64,000 nucleotides of DNA from Terriglobia bacterium (GCA_020073265.1 JAIQFN010000001.1:1-64000), one strand, 5' to 3'; positions 8,988-18,115 are shown, counted from the first letter of the stretch. Notes: a model not told the origin generated them from the sequence alone. Translations and numbers: made by a program.

Positions 8988-9818
8988 CTACCGCGCCCCG
9001 TAGTCCCGGTATCTTCCGCGGAAATCTCGAAGGCGATCCAGGTCATCGGCCAGGATGTCGCGATCGCGGCGCGACAGGCGGTTGTCTCGAACCACTCGCT
9101 GCAGAGCCTCGATGACGTCGTCCAGCTCCCGCCGATCGTAGCGTCCGCGAGCCAGTTTTTCCTGGAGCTCGTTCAGTTGCTGAATCGTATTAGCCAGGCG
9201 GTATTGGTCGGCGCCGAACGGGAACGTCACGGATCGAACATGGTCGACATCGACGCGGACGCGTTCGAAGAGCCGCTGGCGCCAGTCGCCTCCGCGAAAG
9301 AAGTCGTCCCGATCGCGATAGTAAGCGTCATCGTCGTGACGATCGCGGTCCCGATCGAAGCGGTCCCGGTCGCCCCGGTCGCGGTCACGATCCGGCCCGG
9401 GTCCCGGCCCGCCCGGAAAACCACCGCCCCACATCAGATCGAACTTGTAGCCTTCCCGGCCGCCGCTGGGATCCTCGATGCGAACCACGGCCGCCCCGCC
9501 ATTGCGCGGATCGCGGATCAGCGTCTGCCGGCCGCGGCCGTCGACTCCTTGAAAGCGGAAATTCGCGGGATTGCCGGGCAGCGGTCCCGTGCATTCGAAG
9601 CGGCGCCATTCCGGCTGCGCACCCGCAAGATTGCGCAGCACCGCGGTGTCGCCGCGAACCTCAACCTCGGCCGCGCCGTCCACTACTATTTCGATCGTGC
9701 ATTTGCCTTCCCCCGGACTTCCGCCGCCGCGCATCGTGGCCCGGCGCCGATCTTCAGCGCTCGCCGGCCCAACCATCGCCGCCAACGCCGCCATCGCCAA
9801 AAAGGATCGTGCGTACAT
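8988..9818 (-). CDS. Secreted Arg/Asp-rich protein of unknown function
   Basis: A 276-residue product with a Sec signal peptide (MYARSFLAMAALAAMVGPASA). A beta-rich N-terminal half with a Cys pair (CTIEIVV... and FECTG) is followed by a low-complexity stretch of alternating Arg and Asp (about 145-185), then a helical, charged C-terminal part (LNELQEKLARG, LSRRDRDILADDLDRLRDFRGRYR). The ATG at 9818 is chosen because GGGGGTGA lies just upstream; a TTG at 9830 is less likely. I do not recognise a family. It is co-directional with selD, but only 27 bp upstream of the re-annotated selD start, so the two could be co-transcribed. Confidence 0.65.
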   Translation of the reverse strand: MYARSFLAMAALAAMVGPASAEDRRRATMRGGGSPGEGKCTIEIVVDGAAEVEVRGDTAVLRNLAGAQPEWRRFECTGPLPGNPANFRFQGVDGRGRQTLIRDPRNGGAAVVRIEDPSGGREGYKFDLMWGGGFPGGPGPGPDRDRDRGDRDRFDRDRDRHDDDAYYRDRDDFFRGGDWRQRLFERVRVDVDHVRSVTFPFGADQYRLANTIQQLNELQEKLARGRYDRRELDDVIEALQRVVRDNRLSRRDRDILADDLDRLRDFRGRYRDYGAR

Positions 9819-10019
9819 AATCACCCCCAAGTCTCACGCGCTATCATTGTCACACCTCTAAGCCACGGGTTCCAGGCGCCGGGCTTCGCTTTCAGGCTGT
9901 TGGATGCCTCGCTGCGCGTCCAGCGTACAAGAAAAATGCGCCCCGGCAATGAATTTCAGTTCATACTCGGTCCTGAAGCCCGGGCCTCGGACACAGTACA
10001 CTCCAAGTAGGAGCGCCTC

Positions 10020-10796
10020 ATGTCCTACCAAAACCTGTTGACCTCCACCGAAGGCCAACTGGGAGTCATTACTCTCAACCGGCCCGACCGCCGCAATGCG
10101 CTGTCGCTCGATTTGATGCTCGAGCTGATTCGCTGCCTAGACGAAACCAGCTCCGATGCGAATGTGCGCGCCATCATCCTGGCGTCCTCCGGAAAAGCCT
10201 TCAGCTCCGGGCACGACTTGGGTGAAATGGTCGGGCGCACCGTGGCCGACTACCGCCGCATCTTCGACGTGTGCACCGAGCTGATGACGAAAATCCAATC
10301 CATCCCCCAGCCGGTGATCGCGCAGGTCCAAGGAATCGCCACCGCGGCGGGTTGCCAGTTGGTGGCCACCTGCGACCTGGCCATTGCGGCCGACACCGCC
10401 GAGTTCGCCACGCCCGGCGTGAAGATCGGATTGTTCTGCACCACGCCCATGGTCGCGCTAAGCCGAGCGGTGGGCCGCAAGCGAGCCATGGAGATGCTGC
10501 TGACCGGCAAGATGGTGGACGCCCAGACCGCCGTCGAGTGGGGCCTCATCAATCGCGCGGTTCCGGCCGCCGAGCTCGAGGCCGAAACGCGCCGGCTCGC
10601 CTGCCAGATCGCACAAGCCAGCAGCTTCACCGTCGCTCTCGGCAAACAGGCCTACTACGCTCAGATCGATCTGGATCAGCCCAAGGCCTACGCCTACGCT
10701 AAAGAGGTCATGACCATGAACTCGCTGGCCGACGACGCGCAGGAAGGCATCTCGGCGTTCCTGGAAAAGCGGGCCGCGTGCTGGACGGGCAAGTAG
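10020..10796 (+). CDS. Enoyl-CoA hydratase/isomerase family protein, ECHDC3-like
   Basis: A 258-residue crotonase-fold protein. The oxyanion-hole segment SSGKAFSSGHDLGEM and the second segment GIATAAGCQLVATCDLAIA, then FATPGVKIGLFCTTPMVALSRAV, match the ECHDC3 branch closely. The two catalytic glutamates of classical enoyl-CoA hydratase are not present: GCQL replaces GGCEL and TPGVKIG replaces the usual PEI. Hydratase activity is therefore doubtful and the natural substrate unknown. The ATG at 10020 has AGGAG upstream. It is followed 18 bp later by an RluD-type gene, possibly in one transcript. Confidence 0.85.
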   Translation: MSYQNLLTSTEGQLGVITLNRPDRRNALSLDLMLELIRCLDETSSDANVRAIILASSGKAFSSGHDLGEMVGRTVADYRRIFDVCTELMTKIQSIPQPVIAQVQGIATAAGCQLVATCDLAIAADTAEFATPGVKIGLFCTTPMVALSRAVGRKRAMEMLLTGKMVDAQTAVEWGLINRAVPAAELEAETRRLACQIAQASSFTVALGKQAYYAQIDLDQPKAYAYAKEVMTMNSLADDAQEGISAFLEKRAACWTGK

Positions 10797-10814
10797 CTGT
10801 CTGATTCTTTTTCG

Positions 10815-11711
10815 ATGATCCATCTGGAAACAGCGCCGCGCGACGCCGGCCAGCGGCTGGATCTCTACCTGCACGAACGCCTGCCCGAGTACAGCCGCTC
10901 CCGGCTTCAAGATTGGATCCAATCCGGCCGCGTCCGCGTGAACGGCGCGCCGCAAAAGCGCTCCTATCTGCTGCGCGGTTCCGAGCGAATCCAAGTGGAG
11001 CCGGCCGAGCCGCCACCGCTGCGCGCCACTGCTGAAAATCTCCCGCTGGAAGTGCTGTACGAAGACCCGGCCGTGATCGCCATCAACAAGCCCGCGGGCA
11101 TGGTGGTCCACTCCGGCGCGGGCGTGCATTCCGGCACGCTGGTGAATGCGCTGCTGCATCGCTTCCAAACGCTGTCGGGCGTAGCCGGCGCGCTGCGTCC
11201 GGGAATCGTGCATCGGCTGGACCGCTTCACCAGCGGCGTGATCCTGGTGGCGCGCAACGACGCGGCCCATCGCGATCTGGCCTCTCAGTTCGCCGGCCGG
11301 AGCGTCGAGAAAATTTATATCGCGCTGGTGCACGGCCGCATGAAAGCCGAGCGCGGCCGCATCACCACCCCCATCGCACGCCATCCCACGCGCCGCGTCC
11401 GCATGGCGGCCCACCTCGGACGGGGCCGTTCGGCCATCACCGAATACCGGGTGCTGAAGCGCTTCGATAAGTTCAGCCTGCTCGAAGTTCACATCGGGAC
11501 CGGCCGCACGCACCAGATCCGAGTGCACCTGGCGAGCATCCGCCATCCGGTGGCCGGCGACAAACTCTACGGCGCTCCCGCCAGTCCGCTCAGCCGATTC
11601 TTCCTGCATGCACAGCGCATCACTTTCGCCAGCCCCAGCACCGAGGAACGCGTCACCGTCACAGCCCCGCTCGCGCCTGAACTCGAGCAATACCTCGCGA
11701 CGCTCGCTTAG
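10815..11711 (+). CDS. RluD-type ribosomal large subunit pseudouridine synthase
   Basis: Converts specific uridines of 23S rRNA to pseudouridine. The 298 residues start with an S4 RNA-binding domain (LDLYLHERL...SRSRLQDWIQSGRVRVNG, about 14-44). The catalytic domain follows with EDPAVIAINKPAGMVVH and the active-site motif GIVHRLDRFTSGVILVA, in which Asp136 is the nucleophile. The later GRTHQIRVHLASIRHPVAGDKLYG motif is also standard. Length and domain order fit RluD/RluA-family enzymes (COG0564). I cannot assign the exact target uridines. Confidence 0.93.
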   Translation: MIHLETAPRDAGQRLDLYLHERLPEYSRSRLQDWIQSGRVRVNGAPQKRSYLLRGSERIQVEPAEPPPLRATAENLPLEVLYEDPAVIAINKPAGMVVHSGAGVHSGTLVNALLHRFQTLSGVAGALRPGIVHRLDRFTSGVILVARNDAAHRDLASQFAGRSVEKIYIALVHGRMKAERGRITTPIARHPTRRVRMAAHLGRGRSAITEYRVLKRFDKFSLLEVHIGTGRTHQIRVHLASIRHPVAGDKLYGAPASPLSRFFLHAQRITFASPSTEERVTVTAPLAPELEQYLATLA

Positions 11712-11739
11712 TTCGTGGGCGGCTTATAATGAGACCGTA

Positions 11740-11925
11740 GTGCGCGATGACACGCCAGTCCGGGTCTTCCACTCGTTCCAGGAGGCGGACCAAGCGGATC
11801 GCGATTTCTACCGCTCGCTCACTCCCGAGCAACGTATCGACATCCTGCTCCAACTGATCGCCCAGCATGGACCTCCCAAAAGACTTGAGAGAGTTTTTAG
11901 AATCGTTAAACTCGAACGAAGTTGA
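11740..11925 (+). CDS. Small protein paired with a nucleotidyltransferase (61 aa)
   Basis: A 61-residue product starting at GTG 11740: short acidic and aromatic stretch (FHSFQEADQADRDFY), then LTPEQRIDILLQLIAQHG, and ERVFRIVKLERS at the end. The following nucleotidyltransferase begins at 11867, inside its last 59 bases and in another frame. Small proteins of this pattern recur directly upstream of MNT-like nucleotidyltransferases in many soil bacteria (from memory, not checked), which is why I call this short frame real. A toxin-antitoxin or chaperone-like role is inferred from the pairing only. Confidence 0.65.
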   Translation: MRDDTPVRVFHSFQEADQADRDFYRSLTPEQRIDILLQLIAQHGPPKRLERVFRIVKLERS

Positions 11926-12307
11926 ATACGTCATCGTTGGAGGCTACGCCCAGGCCTACCACGGCAGACCTCGGTTTACCGGCGATATCGACGTCCTGGT
12001 GCGCCCCTCGCGCGATAACGCCGCCCGCCTCAGAATCGCTCTGACGCAGTTTGGCTTCGGCCAGCTAGGCTTGAGCGAAGACGACTTCGTTGCCGAAGGC
12101 CGAGTGATCCAGCTCGGAATCGCTCCCAATCGAATCGATCTCCTGACCTCGCTCACGGGATGCACCTTCGATGACGTCTGGCAGACGCGGATCTCAACCC
12201 AGATTGCAGGTGTCCCAGTCAACATGATCGCCAAGAAACAGTACGTACAGAATAAGCGCGCGGTGGGCCGTCCTCAAGACCTCGCGGACATTGACGGCTT
12301 GATTTGA
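11867..12307 (+). CDS. Nucleotidyltransferase-fold protein (AbiEii/MNT-like)
   Basis: A 146-residue minimal nucleotidyltransferase. Visible motifs are YVIVGGYAQAYHGRPRFTGDIDVLV: the glycine-rich GG, then the paired acidic D-x-D of the catalytic centre (DID), with a further Asp in RIDLLTSL. The C-terminal part ends with KKQYVQNKRAVGRPQDLADIDGL, the usual closing helix with RpQDlaDi. Such proteins modify tRNA or partner proteins in several toxin-antitoxin and abortive-infection modules. Its start lies inside the preceding 61-codon gene, implying coupled translation. No HEPN partner is present. Confidence 0.82.
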   Translation: MDLPKDLREFLESLNSNEVEYVIVGGYAQAYHGRPRFTGDIDVLVRPSRDNAARLRIALTQFGFGQLGLSEDDFVAEGRVIQLGIAPNRIDLLTSLTGCTFDDVWQTRISTQIAGVPVNMIAKKQYVQNKRAVGRPQDLADIDGLI

Positions 12308-12368
12308 CGTGCGGCAGCCGGCCTGAGCGCAAGAGTGCTGTCCGGCCTCGCCTGCTCGTCGATTTCCC

Positions 12369-12374
12369 TATAAT
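12369..12374 (+). promoter_or_regulatory. Consensus -10 element TATAAT upstream of the VWFA gene
   Basis: A perfect TATAAT at 12369-12374 lies in a 82-bp gap, 15 bases before the ATG at 12390. No convincing -35 is present at 16-18 bp upstream. The transcript would have a leader of only about 9 bases, with no ribosome binding site, so translation may be near-leaderless. Confidence 0.5.
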
Positions 12375-12389
12375 AGATTTAAACCGCCC

Positions 12390-13334
12390 ATGAAACTTCA
12401 GTTCCGCCCCGTCCTGGTGCTCACTACGTTCGCGCTGTTGTTGAATGGCCAGGCCAAGAAGAGCCAACCCGCTAGAAGTGAATCGTCGAACGGGCAAGAC
12501 ACCCGCATCACGCTGGACGTCTCGCGCGTCAACATGCTGTTCACTGTGTCCGACAAGAAGGGCCGCTTCATCACCGACCTCAACCGGGAAGATTTCGAGG
12601 TTTTCGAAAGCAAGAAAACACAGCCCATCATCGAATTTTCCGCGGAAGCCGACCTTCCTCTGCGCCTGGCAATTTTAATCGACACCAGCAACAGCATCCG
12701 CGAGCGATTCCACTTCCAGCAGGAGGCCGCCATCGCCTTCGTGGACAGCACCGTGCGCCCCCGCCAGGATAAAGCCATGCTGGTGAGCTTCGACACCGGC
12801 ACCGAGCTGGTCGCCGATCTCACCGACGACCTGGCGCAACTTGAAAAAGGCATCCAGAGCCTCCGGCCGGGCGGCGGAACGTCGTTCTATGACGCGATAT
12901 TCTTCGCCTGCCGCGATAAGCTGATGCAGGATCAGCCGCTCTACAAATTTCGCCGCGCCATGGTGATCCTGAGCGACGGCGAAGATAACCAGAGCCACTA
13001 TACGCGCGATCAGGCCCTCGAAATGGCCCAGAAAGCCGACGTCACCATCTACACCATCTCCACCAACATCACGCATATCGAGACGGAAGGCGACAAAGTT
13101 CTGCGCTACTTCGCCACTGAAACCGGCGGACAGGTGTTCTTTCCCTTCAAGGCCAGCGACCTGAACCAATCGTTTGAGAATATCGCCAATGAACTGCGCC
13201 ACCAGTACAACATCTTCTACCGTCCCGAGCCGCTCAAGACCGATGGGCTCTACCACTCGGTCGAGATTCGCGTGAAAGGGCGCAAGGACCTCGTGGTGCG
13301 CTGCCGCAAGGGTTACTATGCTCCCAAGATCTGA
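12390..13334 (+). CDS. Secreted VWFA-domain protein (Acidobacteria-type)
   Basis: A 314-residue protein with a signal peptide (to about residue 20) and the two-part layout of the Acidobacteria-type VWFA family. First comes a beta domain with NMLFTVSDKKGRFITDLNREDFEVFE. Then a von Willebrand A domain follows with the MIDAS start LAILIDTSNSIRERF (D-T-S-N-S), GGTSFYDAIFFAC, and VILSDGEDNQS. It ends in YNIFYRPEP...VRCRKGYYAP, again typical. It probably binds protein partners or metal outside the cytoplasm. A closely spaced secreted protein gene follows, 9 bp downstream. Confidence 0.9.
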   Translation: MKLQFRPVLVLTTFALLLNGQAKKSQPARSESSNGQDTRITLDVSRVNMLFTVSDKKGRFITDLNREDFEVFESKKTQPIIEFSAEADLPLRLAILIDTSNSIRERFHFQQEAAIAFVDSTVRPRQDKAMLVSFDTGTELVADLTDDLAQLEKGIQSLRPGGGTSFYDAIFFACRDKLMQDQPLYKFRRAMVILSDGEDNQSHYTRDQALEMAQKADVTIYTISTNITHIETEGDKVLRYFATETGGQVFFPFKASDLNQSFENIANELRHQYNIFYRPEPLKTDGLYHSVEIRVKGRKDLVVRCRKGYYAPKI

Positions 13335-13343
13335 GGCCGTCTC

Positions 13344-14114
13344 ATGAGAAAACTTGTGCTCCTGCTGTTCACGGTGTGTCTGTTCGGTGCGGACTTTTGG
13401 CAGTCCAAACCGTTCGCGGAGTGGAGTGACAAAGAGATCAACAAGATGTTGACCGGTTCGCCGTGGGCACGGTCAGTAAGCATCTCGCTGAGCGCTATGA
13501 CGCCGCCCGGCGGCGGGCGCGGTGGGCGAGGAGGACGCGGCGGTGGAGGCGGCGGGGGCTTCGGAGGTGATGACGCGGCCCCGGCTCGTCCCGGCGGCGA
13601 CGACCTGGCCGGTCCCGGCGGCGGCGCACCTGGCGGCAATATCGCATCGCGCGGTGACATCGGTGGCGGCGGGGGCCAAGCCGTACCCTCGCTCCAACTT
13701 ACTGTCCGTTGGCAAAGCGCCATGCCGATGAAACAAGCGCTAGTCCGACGCAGATTCGGAGCGGAAGCGGCCACGTCGCCGGACGCGAAGAAATTCCTGG
13801 ATGACAACGCCGTCTACCTGATCGCCCTGGCCGGCCTGCCCGCCGCGATGGCCCGGTTCAACTCGCCCGAAATCAAGAGCGCGATGAAGGAAAAAACCAC
13901 GCTAACGGCGAAGGACAAGCCCCCGCTCCATCCAGTCGACGTCGGCGTGGGTCCTCCCGGCCAGCAGGTGGAGATTTTCTTCGTCTTCCCCAAGACCACG
14001 GAATTCACGCTCGACGACAAGGAAATCGAATTCGCCACCAGCCTGGGCGCTATCGCCGTGAAGCAGAAGTTTCGCCTGAAAGACATGCTGGTCAACGGAA
14101 CCCTGCAACTGTAG
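13344..14114 (+). CDS. Secreted Gly-rich protein of unknown function
   Basis: A 256-residue product with a signal peptide (MRKLVLLLFTVCLFGA), a mature N-terminus FWQSKPFAEWSDKEINKMLTGSPWA, a long Gly/Arg-rich low-complexity linker (about 53-110), and a beta-rich C-terminal domain (FLDDNAVYLIALAG ... EIFFVFPKTTEFTLDDKEIEFATSLG ... VKQKFRLKDML). The EWS-D-KE-KML-SPWA pattern recurs in many hypothetical secreted proteins of this bacterial group. It lies 9 bp after the VWFA gene and is likely co-expressed with it. Function unknown. Confidence 0.75.
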   Translation: MRKLVLLLFTVCLFGADFWQSKPFAEWSDKEINKMLTGSPWARSVSISLSAMTPPGGGRGGRGGRGGGGGGGFGGDDAAPARPGGDDLAGPGGGAPGGNIASRGDIGGGGGQAVPSLQLTVRWQSAMPMKQALVRRRFGAEAATSPDAKKFLDDNAVYLIALAGLPAAMARFNSPEIKSAMKEKTTLTAKDKPPLHPVDVGVGPPGQQVEIFFVFPKTTEFTLDDKEIEFATSLGAIAVKQKFRLKDMLVNGTLQL

Positions 14115-14215
14115 ATCGCGCGCCTGAACCTGACAGCTTCGCCCACAACATAGCTTCGGCAGGCACCGCTGAGCTATACTGTCCGAAAGCTCACAAGCAG
14201 TACCCCGGATGTTCA

Positions 14216-17200
14216 ATGCTAAGAATCGCTCTGCTCTTTCTGACGTTATCCCTCTGCGTTCCGGCCCAGCAAGTCATCACTACTTACGCCGGCACCGACT
14301 GGCTTTTTGCCGGTGATGGCCAGCCCGGCACTCAATCGGCGATCGGCCCGCCGGTTGCGGTGGCGACCGACCAAAAAGGCAACTTGTACGTGGTTGTCAC
14401 TGCCATGAACACGCTTCTCAAAGTGGTCCCCTCGGGAACCGTTTCAATTGTTGCAGGCAACGGCTTGAGAATTTCCGCGGGCGACGGAGGCCCGGCCAGG
14501 GCAGCGCTGCTAGACCATCCGGGCGGCGTAGCTGCCGATTCCGCGGGAAATCTCTACATTCTCGATTCCTTCGCGAGCCGACTCAGAGAGATTGGCCTCG
14601 ACGGCACAATTAGAACCATTGTGGGCACGGGCGCCAACGGCTTTTCCGGTGACAATGGCCCGGCCACCAAAGCGACGCTGACCAACCCTACCAGTGTCGC
14701 CGTGGATCAAGCCGGAAACATCTTCATTCTCGACTCGAACAACTTACGACTGCGCAAAATCGCGAACGGAATTATTACTACCATCGCCGGCAATGGTCAG
14801 TCGGGCTTCTCGCCGGATGGCGCACCTGCCCTCAACTCCATGATCTCTGGCGGAGGGGGCGTGGCCGTCGACGGCGCCGGGAATCTTTACATAGCGGATC
14901 TGGGCAACTGCCGCGTGCGAACGATTGACAGCGGCGGCGTGCTCCGCACTGTGGCGGGCAGCACCTGCGGTTTTAGCGGAGATGGCGGGCCTGCTACCAA
15001 GGCCGCCCTCAGTCAGACTGCCGCCGTGGCGTTCGACAGCCACAACAATATGTACATCGCCGATCGTGGCAATCAGCGAATCCGGCGAGTGGACGCCAAC
15101 GGTATCATTACGACCTTTGCTGGAAATGGCAGCAATGATTTTGCCGGTGACGGCAGTGCACCTCTTGCGGCTGCTTTCTCGAACCCCAGCGGTGTCGCTG
15201 TGGACGGCGACGATAACGTCTATGTCGCTGATCGCGACAACCAACGCGTTCGCAAGATCGCGGCTGGCGGAGGAGCGGTGAGCACGATTCTTGGAATTGG
15301 ATCAATTCTGGGTGATGGCGGACCGGCATCAGCCGGCTTCTTCAACAATCCCCTGGATGTGGCGGTTGATTCGAACGGAGTTGTATACCTGGCCGACGCC
15401 GACAGCCAACGCATCCGAATGGTGACGCCGGGCGGGGTCGTCAGCACTGCTGTCGGGACCGGACGGCAAGGGTTCTCACCCGATGGCACTTTGGCAGCTG
15501 CAGCCCTAGTCTCCAATCCATCGTCACTCACGATAGACCCGCAAGGGAACCTGGTATTCGGCGATGCCGGGAATGGTCGAATTCGAAGAGTAGGCTCGGA
15601 CGGCAAGCTGGTGACCATCTCTGGAGGCGGTCAATGCTGCACGCTCGCCAATGGAGTTCCCGCGGCGGGAGCATACCTCAGTCAGCCGGGCTTCCTGCGA
15701 TACGATTCGACCGGGAACCTCTACTTCTCCAACGGGTTCAATGTGGTTCAAAAGATCACGCCAACCGGCCTGATTGTCACCCTGGCAGGCAGCGGGGACA
15801 CCCAATTCTCCGGAGACGGCGGCCCTGCTACCAAAGCTGGCATCGGAAGAATCGTGGCGCTGGCAGTAGATAACTCCCGCAACTTGTATCTGGCGGACTA
15901 TCTCCACAGCCGTATCCGAAAAGTGGATCAAAACGGAGTCATCACCACCATTGCCGGAAATGGAACGATCGCCTTTTCCGAGGATGGTAAGCCGGCATTG
16001 CAAACCACCCTGGCATTGAACGCTGCAGCCGATGGCGTGGCGATCGATAAGGCTGGCACGGTTTTTTTCTCTGACACCAATCGGATTCGGCGCATAGCTG
16101 CCGACGGTACGATCTCTACCTACGCGGGCTCTGGTAATTTCGGCTTCAGCGGCGATGGCGGGTTGGCGTCGGCCGCGTCCCTTGAGACTCCGTGTGGATT
16201 GGTGTTCGATTCACAAGGTAACCTGCTGATTACCGATCAATCCAACCGGCGCATCCGGGAAGTGCTTTCGGGCCAGGTCCCCATCATCACACTCTCGCAA
16301 AAGGGCCTCACCTTCAATGCCATTTCGGGCGTTTCTCCGGCCTCGCAGGCACTCACAATCGTGAATGGGGCGCTTGGAGTCCTCAACTTCGGCATCACCG
16401 TGAGCACGGCTTCGGGCGGTAACTGGCTTAGCACCTCGATATCCGGCGGCAGCGTGGCAGCCGGCAAGCCCGGCGTCAGCGTGGATGTCCGCATCGATAC
16501 GAAGAGGCTAGCCACCGGCGACTATTACGGCCAGGTCGTGATTACAGGGCCCGGAGTGCCGAACTCGCCGCAGTCCGTCACCGTGGTCCTGCACGTCATC
16601 GATGCGGCCTCCGTTACCGGCGGCGTGTCGTTGCTGCCTGGCGGGTTGGTATTTATCGCAACGCAAGGCGCGGCCGCTCCCGCACCACAATCCCTGACGC
16701 TCTCCACGCTCTCGGTGCAGGCCCTGAGTTACGGCGCGACGGCAACTTTCGGGGACGGGCGCGCGTGGTTCACCTTGGCGAACACGAGCGGCAACATTTT
16801 CAATGGGAAGCCAGCCGTCTTTGCGATTCAGCCGAACGTCAGCGGTTTCTCGCCCGGAATATACAGCGCCAACTTAACGATCGCGGCCGGCCAGGAGCCG
16901 ATCCAACAGCCGCAACTTCTACTGATCGTGACCGCGCCGTCAGGGACCAGTTCCAACGCCCGAGCTGCCGCGCCCGCTTGCACCGCATCCAAGTTGGCCC
17001 CCGTGATCACGTCGCTCGCCAGCGGCTTCACGGTGTTCGCGGCGTGGCCCATCCCCATAGAGGCCAACATTTTTGACGATTGTGGTCATCCGCTTTTATC
17101 CGGGTCCGTCACTGCGACATTTTCCACCGGCGACGCGCCTCTCTCGCTGCGTAGCTTGCAGGATGGCCGCTGGGCCGCCACCTGGCAAACTCAAAAGGTG

Positions 17201-18025
17201 TCCGCGCAAGCGCAGATCAACGTTCAAGCCGCTTCAAGTTCGGGCGCGCTGACTGGCACGGCGCAGGTCGTTGGCGGCCTGCAGGTGAATCCGGACCCGC
17301 CGCCCCAAATCGCCTCAGGCGGCGTGCTAAACGGCGCCAGCTACCAACTCAGTTCGCCGCTCGCTCCCGGCAGTCTGATCGCGGTTTTTGGGACCCATCT
17401 TTCGACTTCCAATGCTTCGGCGAATAGTCTGCCGCTGCCATCAGTTCTGAACGACACGCAGGTCTTGGTGGCGGGCCGCAGTCTTCCACTGGTGTTCGTC
17501 AGCGATACGCAGGTCAACGCGGAGATTCCCTTCGATCTGGCGATCAATGCGACTCAGCAAGTGATTGTTACGCGCGGAACCACCGTCTCTCTTCCCGAGC
17601 CGGTGTCTATCGTCTCGGACCGGAGCGGTGTGTTCACGCTCTCGGGGGATGGACTGGGCAGCGGCTTTATCGTCGCCGTGTACTCGGATGGAAGGCAGGC
17701 CCTGGTCGGCAACGACAACCCTGTCAAGCCGGGCGATGCGATCGTCATCTACGCAACCGGCTTGGGAGACGTCGATCCGCGGGTGATTGCCGGAACTGCC
17801 GCTCCAATTACTCCGCTTTCCTCGACCGTCAACCCGGTGACGGTCACCGTCGGCGGCCTGCCGGCACAGGTCTTTTTTAGCGGCCTCACGCCCGGATTTG
17901 CGGGACTGTACCAGGTGAACGCGTTTGTCCCCGCTGGCGTGCCGGCCGGAAACAACGTTCAAGTAGTCCTGACTCAGAATGGAATCTCGAGCGCGCCTGT
18001 CAGCATCGCTGTGCAAGGCCAGTAG
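14216..18025 (+). CDS. Large secreted NHL-repeat protein with Solibacter-type C-terminal domain
   Basis: A 1269-residue product. A signal peptide (about 1-18) is followed by a long beta-propeller region (about 20-700) of NHL repeats with recurring units such as GVAVDGAGNLYIAD, RVRTID and GDGGPATKA. Two Ig-like or BACON-like domains come next (about 700-920), then a C-terminal domain (about 1040-1269) with GGVLNGASYQ...LAPGSLIAVFGTHLS, VLVAGRSLPLVFVSDTQVNAEIPF and VIYATGLGDVDP, the hallmark tail of many Solibacter secreted proteins. It is probably surface-exposed or extracellular and binds a ligand or polymer; no catalytic motif is visible. The repeats are diverged at the DNA level. Confidence 0.9.
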   Translation: MLRIALLFLTLSLCVPAQQVITTYAGTDWLFAGDGQPGTQSAIGPPVAVATDQKGNLYVVVTAMNTLLKVVPSGTVSIVAGNGLRISAGDGGPARAALLDHPGGVAADSAGNLYILDSFASRLREIGLDGTIRTIVGTGANGFSGDNGPATKATLTNPTSVAVDQAGNIFILDSNNLRLRKIANGIITTIAGNGQSGFSPDGAPALNSMISGGGGVAVDGAGNLYIADLGNCRVRTIDSGGVLRTVAGSTCGFSGDGGPATKAALSQTAAVAFDSHNNMYIADRGNQRIRRVDANGIITTFAGNGSNDFAGDGSAPLAAAFSNPSGVAVDGDDNVYVADRDNQRVRKIAAGGGAVSTILGIGSILGDGGPASAGFFNNPLDVAVDSNGVVYLADADSQRIRMVTPGGVVSTAVGTGRQGFSPDGTLAAAALVSNPSSLTIDPQGNLVFGDAGNGRIRRVGSDGKLVTISGGGQCCTLANGVPAAGAYLSQPGFLRYDSTGNLYFSNGFNVVQKITPTGLIVTLAGSGDTQFSGDGGPATKAGIGRIVALAVDNSRNLYLADYLHSRIRKVDQNGVITTIAGNGTIAFSEDGKPALQTTLALNAAADGVAIDKAGTVFFSDTNRIRRIAADGTISTYAGSGNFGFSGDGGLASAASLETPCGLVFDSQGNLLITDQSNRRIREVLSGQVPIITLSQKGLTFNAISGVSPASQALTIVNGALGVLNFGITVSTASGGNWLSTSISGGSVAAGKPGVSVDVRIDTKRLATGDYYGQVVITGPGVPNSPQSVTVVLHVIDAASVTGGVSLLPGGLVFIATQGAAAPAPQSLTLSTLSVQALSYGATATFGDGRAWFTLANTSGNIFNGKPAVFAIQPNVSGFSPGIYSANLTIAAGQEPIQQPQLLLIVTAPSGTSSNARAAAPACTASKLAPVITSLASGFTVFAAWPIPIEANIFDDCGHPLLSGSVTATFSTGDAPLSLRSLQDGRWAATWQTQKVSAQAQINVQAASSSGALTGTAQVVGGLQVNPDPPPQIASGGVLNGASYQLSSPLAPGSLIAVFGTHLSTSNASANSLPLPSVLNDTQVLVAGRSLPLVFVSDTQVNAEIPFDLAINATQQVIVTRGTTVSLPEPVSIVSDRSGVFTLSGDGLGSGFIVAVYSDGRQALVGNDNPVKPGDAIVIYATGLGDVDPRVIAGTAAPITPLSSTVNPVTVTVGGLPAQVFFSGLTPGFAGLYQVNAFVPAGVPAGNNVQVVLTQNGISSAPVSIAVQGQ

Positions 18026-18067
18026 CGTAACGCCGGACGGACCCCTCGGGCCCTATGCGGAAACTAG

Positions 18068-18073
18068 TACAAT
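18068..18073 (+). promoter_or_regulatory. Candidate -10 element of recA
   Basis: TACAAT at 18068-18073, 42 bases before the recA ATG, with AAGGAT (18103-18108) as ribosome binding site. No clear -35. GAACAAGTTC at 18089-18098 resembles a LexA half-site pair, but the spacer is two bases rather than the four seen in Gram-positive boxes, so SOS control is not established from the sequence. Confidence 0.4.
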
Positions 18074-18115
18074 AGAGTTTCTCCCCCGGAACAAGTTCGC
18101 CTAAGGATGTACTGA

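Noticed and set aside
9305-9405. Short tandem-repeat array (CRISPR-like) in the region of gatcgcg/gtcccg repeats
   Set aside because: It is coding for alternating Arg and Asp in a secreted protein; units are irregular and there are no spacers.
7965-10010. A 681-codon open frame on the plus strand
   Set aside because: It runs antisense to selD and the Arg/Asp-rich gene, has no family resemblance, and arises from GC-rich codon bias on the other strand.
13500-13680. Gly-codon-rich repeat as a non-coding repeat
   Set aside because: The frame is open through it and matches the linker of a secreted protein.
18089-18098. LexA-type SOS box before recA
   Set aside because: GAAC and GTTC are separated by two bases, not the four of the known Gram-positive box, and one site alone is not enough evidence.
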